DNA of 64,000 nucleotides, taken from NCBI RefSeq assembly GCF_000292245.2, contig NZ_ALPT02000014.1, positions 1 through 64,000 of the forward strand, in the 5' to 3' direction. This document shows positions 44,462 through 53,959 of the stretch, one piece after another (position 1 is the first letter of the stretch; each line of letters opens with the position of its first letter). Source of the stretch: Alkalihalobacillus alcalophilus ATCC 27647 = CGMCC 1.3604 (GTDB lineage Bacteria; Bacillota; Bacilli; Bacillales; Bacillaceae_D). The position numbers and the translations under genes were made by a program. Under the pieces are notes generated by a model, which saw nothing but the letters and a program-made list of their open reading frames with translations, made no database searches and was not told the DNA's origin.

Positions 44462-45664
44462 TTAAATCACAGGGTTCAACTTCTCGAAGGTCATGCCATC
44501 TTTAATGACAAGCTCTCTCGGTAAATCAACTAACGGCTCACAGCCAGTTGGTGTTACGCGAAATGATTCACTAATTTCAAAGCTGTCACCTTCTGACCAA
44601 ATCGCGGGGATTAAATGAAACGTCATATTGGGCAGTAGTATCGTTTTGTCACCTTTACGAATACTCGCCGTATGCTCCCCCCAATCAGGTGGATAATTAA
44701 GCCCCATTGAATAACCGAGACGAAATTCCTTTGTCACCCCATATTTCTCAACAGTCTGACGCCAAATTGCTTCAACCTCCTCACATGTCACACCTGGTTT
44801 AATAAAATTCAAACAAGCATTTAATCCTTCTATGACAATATTTGAAAGGTTTTTCATATTCGCAGTCGGCTGCCCGATCTGTACCGTTCTCGCAATCGGT
44901 GCATGGTATCGTTTATAACAACCCGCTAATTCTAAAATCACGTTCTCCCCTTTTCGATAAGGCTCATCGGTCCACGTTAAATGTGGCGTTGATGTTCTTT
45001 CTCCCGCCGGTAAAAGCGGCACAATAGCCGGATAGTCACCACCATATTGAGAGGTCCCACTTAATTGAGTGTAACTAATCTTTGCGGCAACATCACAGCC
45101 ACGCACACCTTCATCCACCATCTCAATTCCTTCTAACATCGAATGTTTAGCAATAACGGCTGCTCTTTGAATCAACTCAATCTCTTTAGGTGACTTAATT
45201 AATCTGACCCAATTAACGAGTAATGTAGCATCTATAAATGTGGCATTCGGTAAGCCTTTCACTAATTGTTGGAAACATTTAGCCGAGAAATAATAATTGT
45301 CCATCTCCACCCCAATTTTTCGTTTATCCTGTCCGATCTGCGTTAAAATCTCAGCGACAAAATCCATTGGGTGACGAATATCCGATTGAACATACGTATC
45401 TGGATACGGAATAATATTTTCGTGATATAACCAAGTTGTTACTTTTGCACCATTAGCATCAGCCGTTCTCCCAATCCAAATCGGTTGTTCTTCATCATCA
45501 AATATCGCGAGAATTTGATCGACATAAAAGGACCAACCATCATAACCAGTCAAGTAGTTCATATTCGCTGGATCCGTTACTAACAAGACTTCTATCCCTT
45601 TAGTCGCCATACGCTCTTTTGTCTTTTTCATCCGCTCTTGATACTCCGCTACTTCTATAACCAC
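44462..45664 (-). CDS. doeA: M24-family hydrolase resembling ectoine hydrolase DoeA
   Basis: About 400 aa. Creatinase-like N-domain with LLVTDPANMNYLTGYDGWSFY, then a pita-bread domain with GGDYPAIVPLLPAGERTSTPHLTWTD, HAPIARTVQIG and GYSMGLNYPPDWGEHT. These stretches fit DoeA, which opens the ectoine ring to N-acetyl-2,4-diaminobutyrate, better than prolidases or Xaa-Pro aminopeptidases. The GTG at 45664 is chosen because AAAGGGG lies 7 nt upstream; the longer TTG frame starts within that site. A PucR regulator follows upstream. Confidence 0.75.
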   Translation of the reverse strand: MVIEVAEYQERMKKTKERMATKGIEVLLVTDPANMNYLTGYDGWSFYVDQILAIFDDEEQPIWIGRTADANGAKVTTWLYHENIIPYPDTYVQSDIRHPMDFVAEILTQIGQDKRKIGVEMDNYYFSAKCFQQLVKGLPNATFIDATLLVNWVRLIKSPKEIELIQRAAVIAKHSMLEGIEMVDEGVRGCDVAAKISYTQLSGTSQYGGDYPAIVPLLPAGERTSTPHLTWTDEPYRKGENVILELAGCYKRYHAPIARTVQIGQPTANMKNLSNIVIEGLNACLNFIKPGVTCEEVEAIWRQTVEKYGVTKEFRLGYSMGLNYPPDWGEHTASIRKGDKTILLPNMTFHLIPAIWSEGDSFEISESFRVTPTGCEPLVDLPRELVIKDGMTFEKLNPVI

Positions 45665-45827
45665 AGGAACACCCCTTTCCAGCAAATTCGTTATTAACTA
45701 AATATTCTGTTCTTAATTTCATTATATCGACAAAGCATCCGATTGGATATTCATCAAAGTGTATGAATTTTCTAATAATATTTCAGTCAATTTATCATAC
45801 AGCCTTGTCTGATTATCTTTCACTCCC

Positions 45828-45872
45828 CAAAAAGGCCCTTCTGTTAAGTAGCTTCTTAACAAAAGGCCCTCT
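45828..45872 (-). terminator. Terminator of the PucR-type regulator gene
   Basis: 15-bp stem gggccttttgttaag/cttaacagaagggcc (one mismatch) then five T on the minus strand. Confidence 0.87.
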
Positions 45873-45875
45873 TTA

Positions 45876-47582
45876 CTAATCCTTTAATTCTCCATGAAAC
45901 ACTCCGCCTACTCTCCATGTTTTAATACTTAAATCTAAGAGGAATAAATGGTCAGGATCATTAAGTGAAAGGTTTGTTAATGATTCAATTTTACGCAAAC
46001 GATAAAGCAGTGATTGTCGATGTAAGTTAAGTGAGCGAGCTGTTTGACTCACATTTCCACGATACTGATTAAAGGCGACAAACGTTCCAATTAAATCCAT
46101 TTGCCTTTCTTCATCATATTGCACTAGTGGTTCAATTGTATCCATAATAATTTCTCTCATCTCTACATTTTTCGTTAACTGCAACAGAACACGATCGACT
46201 CTCGTTTGTTCAAACCAAGTTCGATGATGGTGTTTATCTTTGACACGACCAATTTGCAAAGCGAACTTTGCTTGCCTGTAGCTTTCTTGAAAATCTTCAA
46301 ACCGCTCTTTTCTTTTACCTATTCCCCAAGATATATAAACATCCGGCAATAAATTATTCAATCTTCTGTCAATAATATCTAAAAAATCGGTCGCATATTC
46401 ATGTTCGGTTTGATGTTGAATTTCTAAATATAACGTTATCATCTCTTCATCTCTCGTTAGCATTATCTTTCGCCCGAGCGATTGAGCCGCATAAAGCATT
46501 TCCTCTTCCATATAATAAAGCATGCTTTTACGCCAACGTTCAAATGAGTCAATCGTCTGCTCTCTTTTTTCATACAAGGACTTTAAGTTTTCAGGCAATC
46601 CTACGATACAAACATAGGCAAGATTTAACTGATATTGTAGCAAGCTCGCCCTTGACTGAGCCTGTTCATACGTTTGAAACCCTCCCTTAGCAAGCTCCTC
46701 AACAAAATCACTCCTTAACCGGAGCTTCGTTTCTTCAATCGCATTTTTTCTTGAAAGCCAAAGAGCGATGGTCGTAGCTGCATGCTCTAAGATATGAGTA
46801 CGGTTATGAGTTAAAAAGCTAGGAGCCTTTATATGTTCAGGTATAAAAACAAATAAATAGCCTTGTGCCTCACCAGAAATTTGCAAAACCGGAACTTGTA
46901 AAATATCTCTTTTTTCATAATGAATGAGATCAAATTTTTGCATAAAAGGATCTTGATTTGCTGGGGTTATATGCTTAGTTGGTAAAACCCCTTCAAGAAC
47001 AAGCTGCTTCCACTGTTGTTCAAAATCGCGAGCGTACTGGTCACTCTCCATTAAATTGCCAAAGCGATCGGTCAAATAAATCTTCGCATAAATTTGTTCT
47101 TCGATATAAGCTAACAAGTCTTCCAAATCACGTTCCATTAATATAAGATTTAAAAGATCTTGCTGAATTTTCTCAGATTTCTCTCTCTCTTTGTTAGCTG
47201 TTATATTTAGTTCCTTCATCACCATCTCTACAATATTGGCAAAGCGGACTTCCCAAGGAACAATCATTAAAATAAAATGATTCTTTTCAGCAAGCTCAAT
47301 CGCCTCACGTGGAATATCAAAAATAAACCTTCCTAGCGCAACCATCAAAGCGGCCGCTTCAGATTCGATTACATCTTCAACAAACTGAGTAAATAAATGA
47401 GGATCCTGCTCACAGCCAATCGCTGTCGTCAAAACGACTTCATTTTTCCTAACAAAATTTTCAACAGGTAACTCAATGACTGATATCCATTGGATTTTTT
47501 TCTTTGTGGCTAACTTTTCACCTGTCACAACCTCAACACCGTGTAATAAATCATCCTTTAACACATCCGCCACTGTCAGAAT
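45876..47582 (-). CDS. PucR-family transcriptional regulator of the catabolic cluster
   Basis: About 568 aa. N-terminal PucR sensory domain (about 1-125), middle region with GGDEF-like fold (about 290-430) and C-terminal helix-turn-helix (NVSQTARSLNLHRQSLLYRLRKIESLT). PucR proteins activate nearby amine/purine catabolic genes. The first GTG start (47573) is 17 nt from GGGAGG. The codon ATT at 47580-47582 is 8 nt from it and gives the family-typical start xLTVADVL, so initiation at the rare ATT codon is likely. Confidence 0.85.
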   Translation of the reverse strand: MLTVADVLKDDLLHGVEVVTGEKLATKKKIQWISVIELPVENFVRKNEVVLTTAIGCEQDPHLFTQFVEDVIESEAAALMVALGRFIFDIPREAIELAEKNHFILMIVPWEVRFANIVEMVMKELNITANKEREKSEKIQQDLLNLILMERDLEDLLAYIEEQIYAKIYLTDRFGNLMESDQYARDFEQQWKQLVLEGVLPTKHITPANQDPFMQKFDLIHYEKRDILQVPVLQISGEAQGYLFVFIPEHIKAPSFLTHNRTHILEHAATTIALWLSRKNAIEETKLRLRSDFVEELAKGGFQTYEQAQSRASLLQYQLNLAYVCIVGLPENLKSLYEKREQTIDSFERWRKSMLYYMEEEMLYAAQSLGRKIMLTRDEEMITLYLEIQHQTEHEYATDFLDIIDRRLNNLLPDVYISWGIGKRKERFEDFQESYRQAKFALQIGRVKDKHHHRTWFEQTRVDRVLLQLTKNVEMREIIMDTIEPLVQYDEERQMDLIGTFVAFNQYRGNVSQTARSLNLHRQSLLYRLRKIESLTNLSLNDPDHLFLLDLSIKTWRVGGVFHGELKD

Positions 47583-47699
47583 AAGCGTTACCTCCCTTTT
47601 TTGTTATAGAAGTTATTCCCTATTAAGATCGATCTTAAAGCCAAAACTAGGAAATGACAATGTTGAATTTTTCGTAATGAAATGGATAGGTTTTTCATT

Positions 47700-47930
47700 T
47701 TTTATTACTTTTCTTTGTCTATTCGCACTGTAATTGGCTAGTTTCTCTTTTCTCATTACTTATCACCGCTTATTCGAACCTTATTCAGCTCACTTTCCTT
47801 TTTCCATTACTTATCCTCAGCTTTTCGCACTCTAATCGGCTCCTTTTCCTTTTCCCATTACCTATCCTCCGTTTTTCGCCCCCTAATGAGCTCATTCCTT
47901 TTTTTCATTACCTATTTCACCTTTTTGCCT
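47700..47930. repeat. Tandem array B of the 51-bp repeat family
   Basis: Core positions (cattac or tattac) at 47703, 47754, 47805, 47856 and 47906, spaced 51, 51, 51 and 50 bp. Each is followed at fixed distance by ttcgcactctaat-like sequence, as in arrays A and C. Confidence 0.8.
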
Positions 47931-47952
47931 AAATATCCGAACCTGCTCGATT

Positions 47953-47994
47953 AAAAAAAGCCAATAAGCAGCTCTTACCAAGCCACTTATTAGC
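47953..47994 (-). terminator. Terminator of the 48010-49556 ABC operon
   Basis: Stem aataag/cttatt extended by gct and ggc, then seven T on the minus strand. Confidence 0.72.
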
Positions 47995-48009
47995 TTATTA
48001 AAATATTAA

Positions 48010-48708
48010 TTAATCAAATCGACGTCTTTTATAAATCAGCACCGTAATCACGATCGTTACTAGTGCCCATATTCCTAGAATCACTAAATTTTCCCCAACT
48101 GGCAGTCCTTGATGCAGATTAAGGACGAGTGTCGCAAATTGTACATCCGGTAAGTAGGATAGAATGTTAAATAACCACTCAGACTCAAAGAAGTTGCGAA
48201 ACAATGAGCTCATTCCAAAGATAATTAACACAGGCATTCCAACTACTGTTGTTTCCATAACCGTCCTTGACATCAACCCGAGTATCGTTCCAATCCCAAT
48301 ATAAATGACTAAGCTAATAAAAATAGCCACGATAAATAATAACGTATTTTCAGGAATCGGAAAGCCACTTATCAAAATCACACCAGCAATCATGATGGCC
48401 GTAAGAACGGCCGAAAGCAAACTTTTCCCAATGAATACTTCCGATGTACTTAACGGTGATAATAATAAACCTCGTAACGTATTCTTTTCTTTTTCTTCCG
48501 CAATCATTGCTGCCTGAACAAACGAACCGACAATAACCATTGCTAATGTAATCGGAACAATCGAAACGATAAGTTCTACCTCTTCTCCTCTGCCAAACAG
48601 AAAAGCAAATAGCAAAGGCATTATGGCCGTTGACAACATATATGAATTTTTCATTAGGTCTTTATAGTCTTTAATAAAAATCGTTTGAATTCTTTTAAGG
48701 GATAGCAT
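48010..48708 (-). CDS. ABC-2 type transporter permease
   Basis: 232-aa permease with six membrane segments (about 20-40, 50-72, 95-120, 125-150, 158-172, 205-225). Its stop is just after a terminator-bearing spacer; its start overlaps the last base of the ATPase gene, so the two are coupled. Likely exports a lipid, peptide or drug; it resembles NatB/YtrC-like exporters in size only. Confidence 0.83.
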   Translation of the reverse strand: MLSLKRIQTIFIKDYKDLMKNSYMLSTAIMPLLFAFLFGRGEEVELIVSIVPITLAMVIVGSFVQAAMIAEEKEKNTLRGLLLSPLSTSEVFIGKSLLSAVLTAIMIAGVILISGFPIPENTLLFIVAIFISLVIYIGIGTILGLMSRTVMETTVVGMPVLIIFGMSSLFRNFFESEWLFNILSYLPDVQFATLVLNLHQGLPVGENLVILGIWALVTIVITVLIYKRRRFD

Positions 48709-49556
48709 TAAATTAGCTCCTTTCCTGTTACACGTACAAAAATTTCACCTAATGTAGGCTCATTTGAATGGATCGCCTTTAATTGGTTCGTTGTAATGGC
48801 TTGCTTGATCAATTCGGCTCCTTCACGATCTTTGTCTACCGTTTTTTCACTTCCATCTTTTAGCAACAATGTAATAGACGAATCCGTATAACCTAATCGT
48901 AAGTTGGAAGGAGTATCCATCAATCTAATTTCTCCCTTATTAAGGAAAGCGACACGATCACAGATTTTCTCAGCTTCATTCATATCATGAGTAGTTAAAA
49001 ATATCGTTGTCCCTTGCTCATTCAGTTTTTTTAATGAACGGTGAATTCGTTCTGTACTAACAGGATCAAGAGCAGAAGTTGGTTCATCAAGAAATAACAA
49101 TTCTGGTTGATGAAGAATCGTTCTCGCCAAAGTGACACGCTGTTTCATCCCTTTAGAAAGTTTACTTACTTGCATTGGGCGTTCTTTTAACAAGCCGACC
49201 TCTTCTAATACTTCATCAATTCGATCATATTTGACACTATATAAATCACAATACATTTTTAAATTATCTTCAATCGATAATCGCTCGTATAGTCCTGTAT
49301 TATCCGTTAATACCCCAATTCGTTTCATTTGGGAACCCTTTTTTAATTTCTCCACAGGTGCACCAAATACTTCCACTTCCCCATTAAAAGCTGTTAATTG
49401 AGCGGTTAAAATTTTGATTGTTGTCGTTTTACCAGAACCACTCGGCCCAAGAAAGCCAAAAGTTTCCCCTTTCTTAATGGTAAAAGAAACGTTTTCTAAA
49501 GCCTTTTTCCCTTCAAAATCTTTTTGTAACTGTGAGACTTCAATAATATTCTCCAT
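48708..49556 (-). CDS. ABC transporter ATP-binding protein
   Basis: 282-aa ATPase with Walker A GPSGSGKTT (about 36), signature LSKGMKQR and Walker B LLFLDEPTSALDP all intact, plus a short C-terminal extension. Partner of the 48010 permease. A LytTR-type regulator with its own ABC-like domain is encoded upstream in the same direction and probably controls this pair. Confidence 0.87.
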   Translation of the reverse strand: MENIIEVSQLQKDFEGKKALENVSFTIKKGETFGFLGPSGSGKTTTIKILTAQLTAFNGEVEVFGAPVEKLKKGSQMKRIGVLTDNTGLYERLSIEDNLKMYCDLYSVKYDRIDEVLEEVGLLKERPMQVSKLSKGMKQRVTLARTILHQPELLFLDEPTSALDPVSTERIHRSLKKLNEQGTTIFLTTHDMNEAEKICDRVAFLNKGEIRLMDTPSNLRLGYTDSSITLLLKDGSEKTVDKDREGAELIKQAITTNQLKAIHSNEPTLGEIFVRVTGKELI

Positions 49557-49648
49557 ATAATTCTCCCTTTCCGTTTTCGTATTTGCTTGACTTCAGTTTA
49601 CGCCCGAGAGCCAATTGCCGCCTTAAAATAACGGTAAAAGGAGTAAAA

Positions 49649-49777
49649 ATGATGATGAATGGAGACATTTTATCGATAAACAAACAGGTATATCTTATGT
49701 TAAAAATCCAAACGAAGGCCGCGGAGTATGGCCTAACCTTAATAAAAAAGAAACCTTTAGGTCGGCCTCGTCTATAG
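49649..49777 (+). CDS. Small basic protein of 42 aa
   Basis: Plus-strand frame lying between two minus-strand genes. AAAAGGAG is 5 nt before the first of three ATG codons. The product ends in a basic KKKPLGRPRL, similar to an AT-hook. No family is recognised. The good ribosome site and the distinct position between transcription units make it a plausible small gene, but it may be spurious. Confidence 0.45.
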   Translation: MMMNGDILSINKQVYLMLKIQTKAAEYGLTLIKKKPLGRPRL

Positions 49778-49837
49778 GTCAAAGCAGGGGACATACAAAC
49801 GACACTTGCCGACAATTTCCGGGGAAATAAAACTTAA

Positions 49838-50926
49838 TTACATTCCTAAAACCTCTTTTAAATCATTAAGCTTCCCTTTTGATAACGGAATATTGCTTTT
49901 ATTTCGATCATCCAAAATCAAACTATAGCTGTTTCTAGTCCAAGTCATGACTTCTCGTACCTTTTGTAAGTTGACAATATAAGAACGGTGACAGCGGAAA
50001 AAGCCAAATGGTTGGAGTCTTCCACTTAACTGATTTAATGTGATCGTACAAGGAAATGATTCTCCCTTTACATGTAAATGGACGGTTCCATCATTGCTTT
50101 CGATATAATCAATTTCAGTAGGATCAAATAAGATAACTTTCTCTTCGACCTTGGCTGGAATACGTTCGAGTTGCACTTGAAATGATTGGGCTTCACTCTT
50201 TTCTGCAGTAGTACTCTCATTTACAGCTTGTTCAGCTACTTGTGCTTGAAGCCGCGTTGTACTCGTTATTTCCTCACTTTGATCTAAAACCTCGATTTTT
50301 TTCATCCCATCTTCATTTAAGCGATAAACTTGATTCGTTAAAATGATGGCACTTTCCATATTACTAGTAAGGACCAACGAGGCTATCCCCTCTTCGGCTA
50401 GCTCGGTAATTAACCTTCTTAAAGTAATTTTGCTTTCCAAATCGATGTTTTGGTCTGGCTCTTCAAAAATTAGCAACTCGGGTTGATGAATCATCGCTTT
50501 TACAAACGATAAACGTCGTTTGGCTGAAGCATCAAGTAATTTAATTTTACGGTTCTTAACCGACAATAAGTTAGCTTTGCGAAGATATTCACCTACATCT
50601 GTATCCACTTCATACAAGTTTCTAAAAAATTGGAGGTACTCAAATGGTGATAACCGCTCGTAATACCCTTCTTCATGTATCACCACACCTATTTTCCGAT
50701 TATACTCATTCCAATTTTTAGGGTGTTCAAGCCCAAAATAACGAATTTTACCTGTAGCCGATGACTCTTCTCCAATTAAGAGCTTCAATAACCTTTTGCC
50801 AAGGTCTCGTTCACAATGTATCGCTGCTACCTCCCCTTTTTTCACTTCAAAATCAAAAGGATGGAACCATATTTTATTGCCTTCTACGATGCTAATATTG
50901 ACTAATTGGATAAGTGAGGTTGACAT
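49838..50926 (-). CDS. LytTR DNA-binding protein fused to a degenerate ABC ATPase domain
   Basis: 362 aa. The first 215 or so residues align with ABC ATPases but the Walker A position reads IHCERDLGKRLL (no GxxGxGKS) and the signature is LLDASAKRR; a Walker-B-like LLIFEEPD remains. After a variable linker, a LytTR domain (about 255-360: DYIESNDGTVHLHV, FFRCHRSYIVNLQKV) binds DNA. Probably a regulator that senses the state of the adjacent ABC exporter. Start ATG with GGAAG upstream. Confidence 0.82.
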   Translation of the reverse strand: MSTSLIQLVNISIVEGNKIWFHPFDFEVKKGEVAAIHCERDLGKRLLKLLIGEESSATGKIRYFGLEHPKNWNEYNRKIGVVIHEEGYYERLSPFEYLQFFRNLYEVDTDVGEYLRKANLLSVKNRKIKLLDASAKRRLSFVKAMIHQPELLIFEEPDQNIDLESKITLRRLITELAEEGIASLVLTSNMESAIILTNQVYRLNEDGMKKIEVLDQSEEITSTTRLQAQVAEQAVNESTTAEKSEAQSFQVQLERIPAKVEEKVILFDPTEIDYIESNDGTVHLHVKGESFPCTITLNQLSGRLQPFGFFRCHRSYIVNLQKVREVMTWTRNSYSLILDDRNKSNIPLSKGKLNDLKEVLGM

Positions 50927-51190
50927 TGCTGTATCTTCCTTTCTGAACAGGCATAAATTTCCTTTATAACCATCATACCTATAATCAACGATAAAGAAAA
51001 TAGATCTAATCCCTAACTAAAAACAATGACTAGCCTTCATTCCCTATAACTACTTACTTATTAAAAGAATCTTTTAAAAGTGTTCACTTGTTCAATTTCT
51101 GAAATGGGCGAAAGAGGTGTATAATAATAAAGTGTGTTTTTGACTGGACAGACCTTCCGATAGATGAGGGTTTTAATTGGAGTGAACAAA

Positions 51191-52378
51191 ATGGAAACAA
51201 AAAAAGTGTTACCGATTTTATTTGCGATTATGTTTTTAGTCATGGTTGGATTTGGGATTATTATTCCCGTTATGCCTTTTTATGCGGAGGACCTTGGGGC
51301 TTCTCCAACTCAATTAGGCTTGTTAATGGCCGTCTATTCTTTGATGCAATTTATTTTTGCGCCGATGTGGGGCAGAATCTCCGATCGGATTGGGAGAAAA
51401 CCGGTATTGTTAATTGGAATTGCAGGTCTTTCATTATCTTTCTTTTTAATGGCCTTTGCTTCCACTCTTTGGATGTTATTTGCCGCTCGTATAATCGGTG
51501 GTTTTTTGTCAGCAGCCAATATGCCAACTGTTATGGCTTATGTAGCAGACATTACAAGTGAAGAAAACCGAAGTAAGGGAATGGGAATCATCGGAGCAGC
51601 CGTCGGTTTAGGCTTTGTTTTTGGTCCTGGAATTGGTGGGATTTTCTCAGACACAAGCTTAACTATACCTTTTTATCTTGCAGGTGCTTCATCACTTATT
51701 ACGTTTTTCCTCGTATTGATTGTCTTAAAAGAGTCATTAAGTGAAGAAAATAAGGGGGCTACTAACCGAAAACGCCTATCATTAAAATCAGCGTTTAACG
51801 GTCCCGCCTCAAACTTATTCCTCTTACAGCTTTTTGTAACGTTATCACTCGCTGGACTTGAAGCAACATTTGCCTATTATGCTTATGAAAAAGCTGGACT
51901 TGGCCCTGTTCAACTCGGATATATCTTTATGATTATGGGTTTTGCTGGAGCCATTGTGCAAGGTGGTTTAGTCGGACGCTTAACGAAAAAAATCGGCGAA
52001 GGAAAAGTGATTCAACTTGGAATTTTTATTTCCGCTTTAGGTTTTGCCCTTATTTTATTTATCGATAGCTTTGTGACTGCCGCTATCTTTTTATCCATAT
52101 TCGGAATAGGAAATGGCTTTATTCGCCCAAGTGTTTCTTCCTTAGTAACCAAAAGAGCGAAATCTGCTTATGGTCAAGTAACTGGCCTATTATCATCGAT
52201 GGATTCCCTTGGTCGGATTATCGGTCCACCACTTGGAGGATTATTATTCTCGATTGCGATTAACTTACCTTTTATTATTGGAATGATTTTATCGTTTATC
52301 GCGTATTTTATTTATCGCCTTTATGCTCATCAAGTAAACAAAGAGGAAAAATTGAGTCCATCAGGGGAATCAGTTTAG
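51191..52378 (+). CDS. MFS multidrug efflux transporter
   Basis: 395 aa, 12 membrane segments. Motif A WGRISDRIGRKPVLLIG (about residues 63-78) and motif C-like GLGFVFGPGIGG (about 140) mark a drug:H+ antiporter of the Bmr/TetA-like type. The ATG at 51191 follows GGAGTG by 6 nt. A TATAAT at about 51120 may be its -10. A bidirectional terminator follows. Confidence 0.87.
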   Translation: METKKVLPILFAIMFLVMVGFGIIIPVMPFYAEDLGASPTQLGLLMAVYSLMQFIFAPMWGRISDRIGRKPVLLIGIAGLSLSFFLMAFASTLWMLFAARIIGGFLSAANMPTVMAYVADITSEENRSKGMGIIGAAVGLGFVFGPGIGGIFSDTSLTIPFYLAGASSLITFFLVLIVLKESLSEENKGATNRKRLSLKSAFNGPASNLFLLQLFVTLSLAGLEATFAYYAYEKAGLGPVQLGYIFMIMGFAGAIVQGGLVGRLTKKIGEGKVIQLGIFISALGFALILFIDSFVTAAIFLSIFGIGNGFIRPSVSSLVTKRAKSAYGQVTGLLSSMDSLGRIIGPPLGGLLFSIAINLPFIIGMILSFIAYFIYRLYAHQVNKEEKLSPSGESV

Positions 52379-52380
52379 AA

Positions 52381-52430
52381 AAAAAGGGGCTGCCATTAGG
52401 TCATTGAAAACCTAACTTGGCAGCCTCCTT
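52381..52430. terminator. Bidirectional terminator between MFS and phospholipase D-like genes
   Basis: ggctgcca-ttaggt...acctaa-ttggcagcc stem with A6 to the left and T-rich sequence to the right. Confidence 0.85.
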
Positions 52431-53857
52431 TATAATAAATAATCAAAAAACCTTGTGATATAAGATAAAGCTTTAATCTTCCTCACTTTCCAATCACTCA
52501 CCTCAGCCAATTCAACATTAGGATCCGCTTCATACCTCGCGTCTCCCAAAACTCGTAAACTTTTCTCATCCATCGCATAGTCAATTTCCTCTTGTAAATG
52601 CCTAGCAAACGGTTCACTATCGATCAAAACCATAACCTCAGTATTTAAAAAAGTACTTCTGGCATCTAAGTTAAAGGAACCGACAAAACTAATTTTCTGA
52701 TCAAAAATATACGTTTTTCCATGTAACGACTCTGTGTTTGATTGGAATTCATACAAGCCATTTGATTCCACCGCCAAGTGATGACGATTAGGATAATACC
52801 CTGAAAAAGCGACAGCATTAGGAGTCGACGCAAATGAATTCGTCATTAACTTGATCTTTTCTATCTCCACTTCGCTGTCTTCTAAATACGCAAGCATTTT
52901 TTTCGTTGGAATAATATACGGACTTTCCATATAAACAAAACCTGATGCGTTTTCTAATTGGTGAATGAGCTCTAACCAAATGATCGGCTCCTTATTCAGT
53001 CGCTCAATTGGACTATGCAGAAACTTAACCTGATTTGCGGGAAAGGATGTCGCTAACCAATCGACTTCCTCTAAAAAATATTGAGGATATTGCTCAACGG
53101 CTTGCTCATATGCTTTTTTTACCTCTTGTTCTCGAGCTTTCCCTTTATTACGTTGCCTTTTCGAAACATCGGTTACAACTGCTTTTGTATAATCGTGGTT
53201 CCAAACCATATCATAATATTGCCCTACATCAAATAAAACACTCTGCTCATATCGCTCTTCATCTGTATTCATCACAATGACATCGCGATCATTGGTCGCA
53301 TCCTTTGCACCTTCTGGACCAAAATAGCGGTCGCCAATATTTCTCCCGCCGACCATGACCATCTCATTATCAATGACCAATAATTTATCATGATAACGAT
53401 TATTCCATGTCCATGGTTTGAGTAAGTTCAAAGGTTCGTAAAACTGGTACTCTATATTTGGATGCTCAAACATCGCATAACTTAACTCACGAAGGTCCGA
53501 ATTCCACTTATTAACGATTCCATCTAAAATAATTCGAACCTGAACGCCACGATCAGCGGCTTCAAAAAGAGCTCCAAAAAATAAATCAGCATACTTCCCC
53601 TCATGTACAGCATAGGAAGAAATTTCAATGGATTGTTCGGCTTGATCAATCAATTGAATCCGAGCCATTCCCGATTCAAAGCGATCCTGTACGAGCATAA
53701 CCCGATCACCGGATTCATTCTCGCCACTCTCAAATGCTGGCTGCCAATCCGGGGCAGTTGGTGTGTGGATTTTAAAAACAAGAGTTGTAGAAATCAACAC
53801 GTACCCAACGTATAAGAGCATTAATATCAAGATAATCTTTAACCATTTTTTTATCAT
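52430..53857 (-). CDS. Phospholipase D/cardiolipin synthase-like protein
   Basis: 475 aa with an N-terminal membrane anchor (about 5-24) and two HKD motifs: HDKLLVIDNEMVMVGGRNIGD (about 165) and HGKTYIFDQKISFVGSFNLD (about 378). Proteins of this architecture transfer phosphatidyl groups (cardiolipin synthase) or hydrolyse phosphodiesters. The ATG at 53857 (AAAAGG upstream) is chosen since the longer frame adds a non-family N-terminus. Single gene. Confidence 0.83.
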   Translation of the reverse strand: MIKKWLKIILILMLLYVGYVLISTTLVFKIHTPTAPDWQPAFESGENESGDRVMLVQDRFESGMARIQLIDQAEQSIEISSYAVHEGKYADLFFGALFEAADRGVQVRIILDGIVNKWNSDLRELSYAMFEHPNIEYQFYEPLNLLKPWTWNNRYHDKLLVIDNEMVMVGGRNIGDRYFGPEGAKDATNDRDVIVMNTDEERYEQSVLFDVGQYYDMVWNHDYTKAVVTDVSKRQRNKGKAREQEVKKAYEQAVEQYPQYFLEEVDWLATSFPANQVKFLHSPIERLNKEPIIWLELIHQLENASGFVYMESPYIIPTKKMLAYLEDSEVEIEKIKLMTNSFASTPNAVAFSGYYPNRHHLAVESNGLYEFQSNTESLHGKTYIFDQKISFVGSFNLDARSTFLNTEVMVLIDSEPFARHLQEEIDYAMDEKSLRVLGDARYEADPNVELAEVSDWKVRKIKALSYITRFFDYLL

Positions 53858-53959
53858 AGAATCGAACCTTTTCTGCTTTTTTATAGCATATGAAAGAAGA
53901 TGGAAAAGCATCCCTATTAAATGGGATAGCATTTTTCGACATTAATGTAACAGCCAATC

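Larger units (their letters stand above)
47583..48009. other. Intergenic region carrying repeat array B
   Basis: Promoter region of the PucR gene on the right side of that gene, the 51-bp repeat array and the terminator of the ABC genes. No gene is seen. Confidence 0.5.

Noticed and set aside
49540..49815. 91-aa minus-strand ORF between the ATPase and LytTR genes
   Set aside because: Composition and lack of a ribosome site suggest chance; the ATPase has its own good start.
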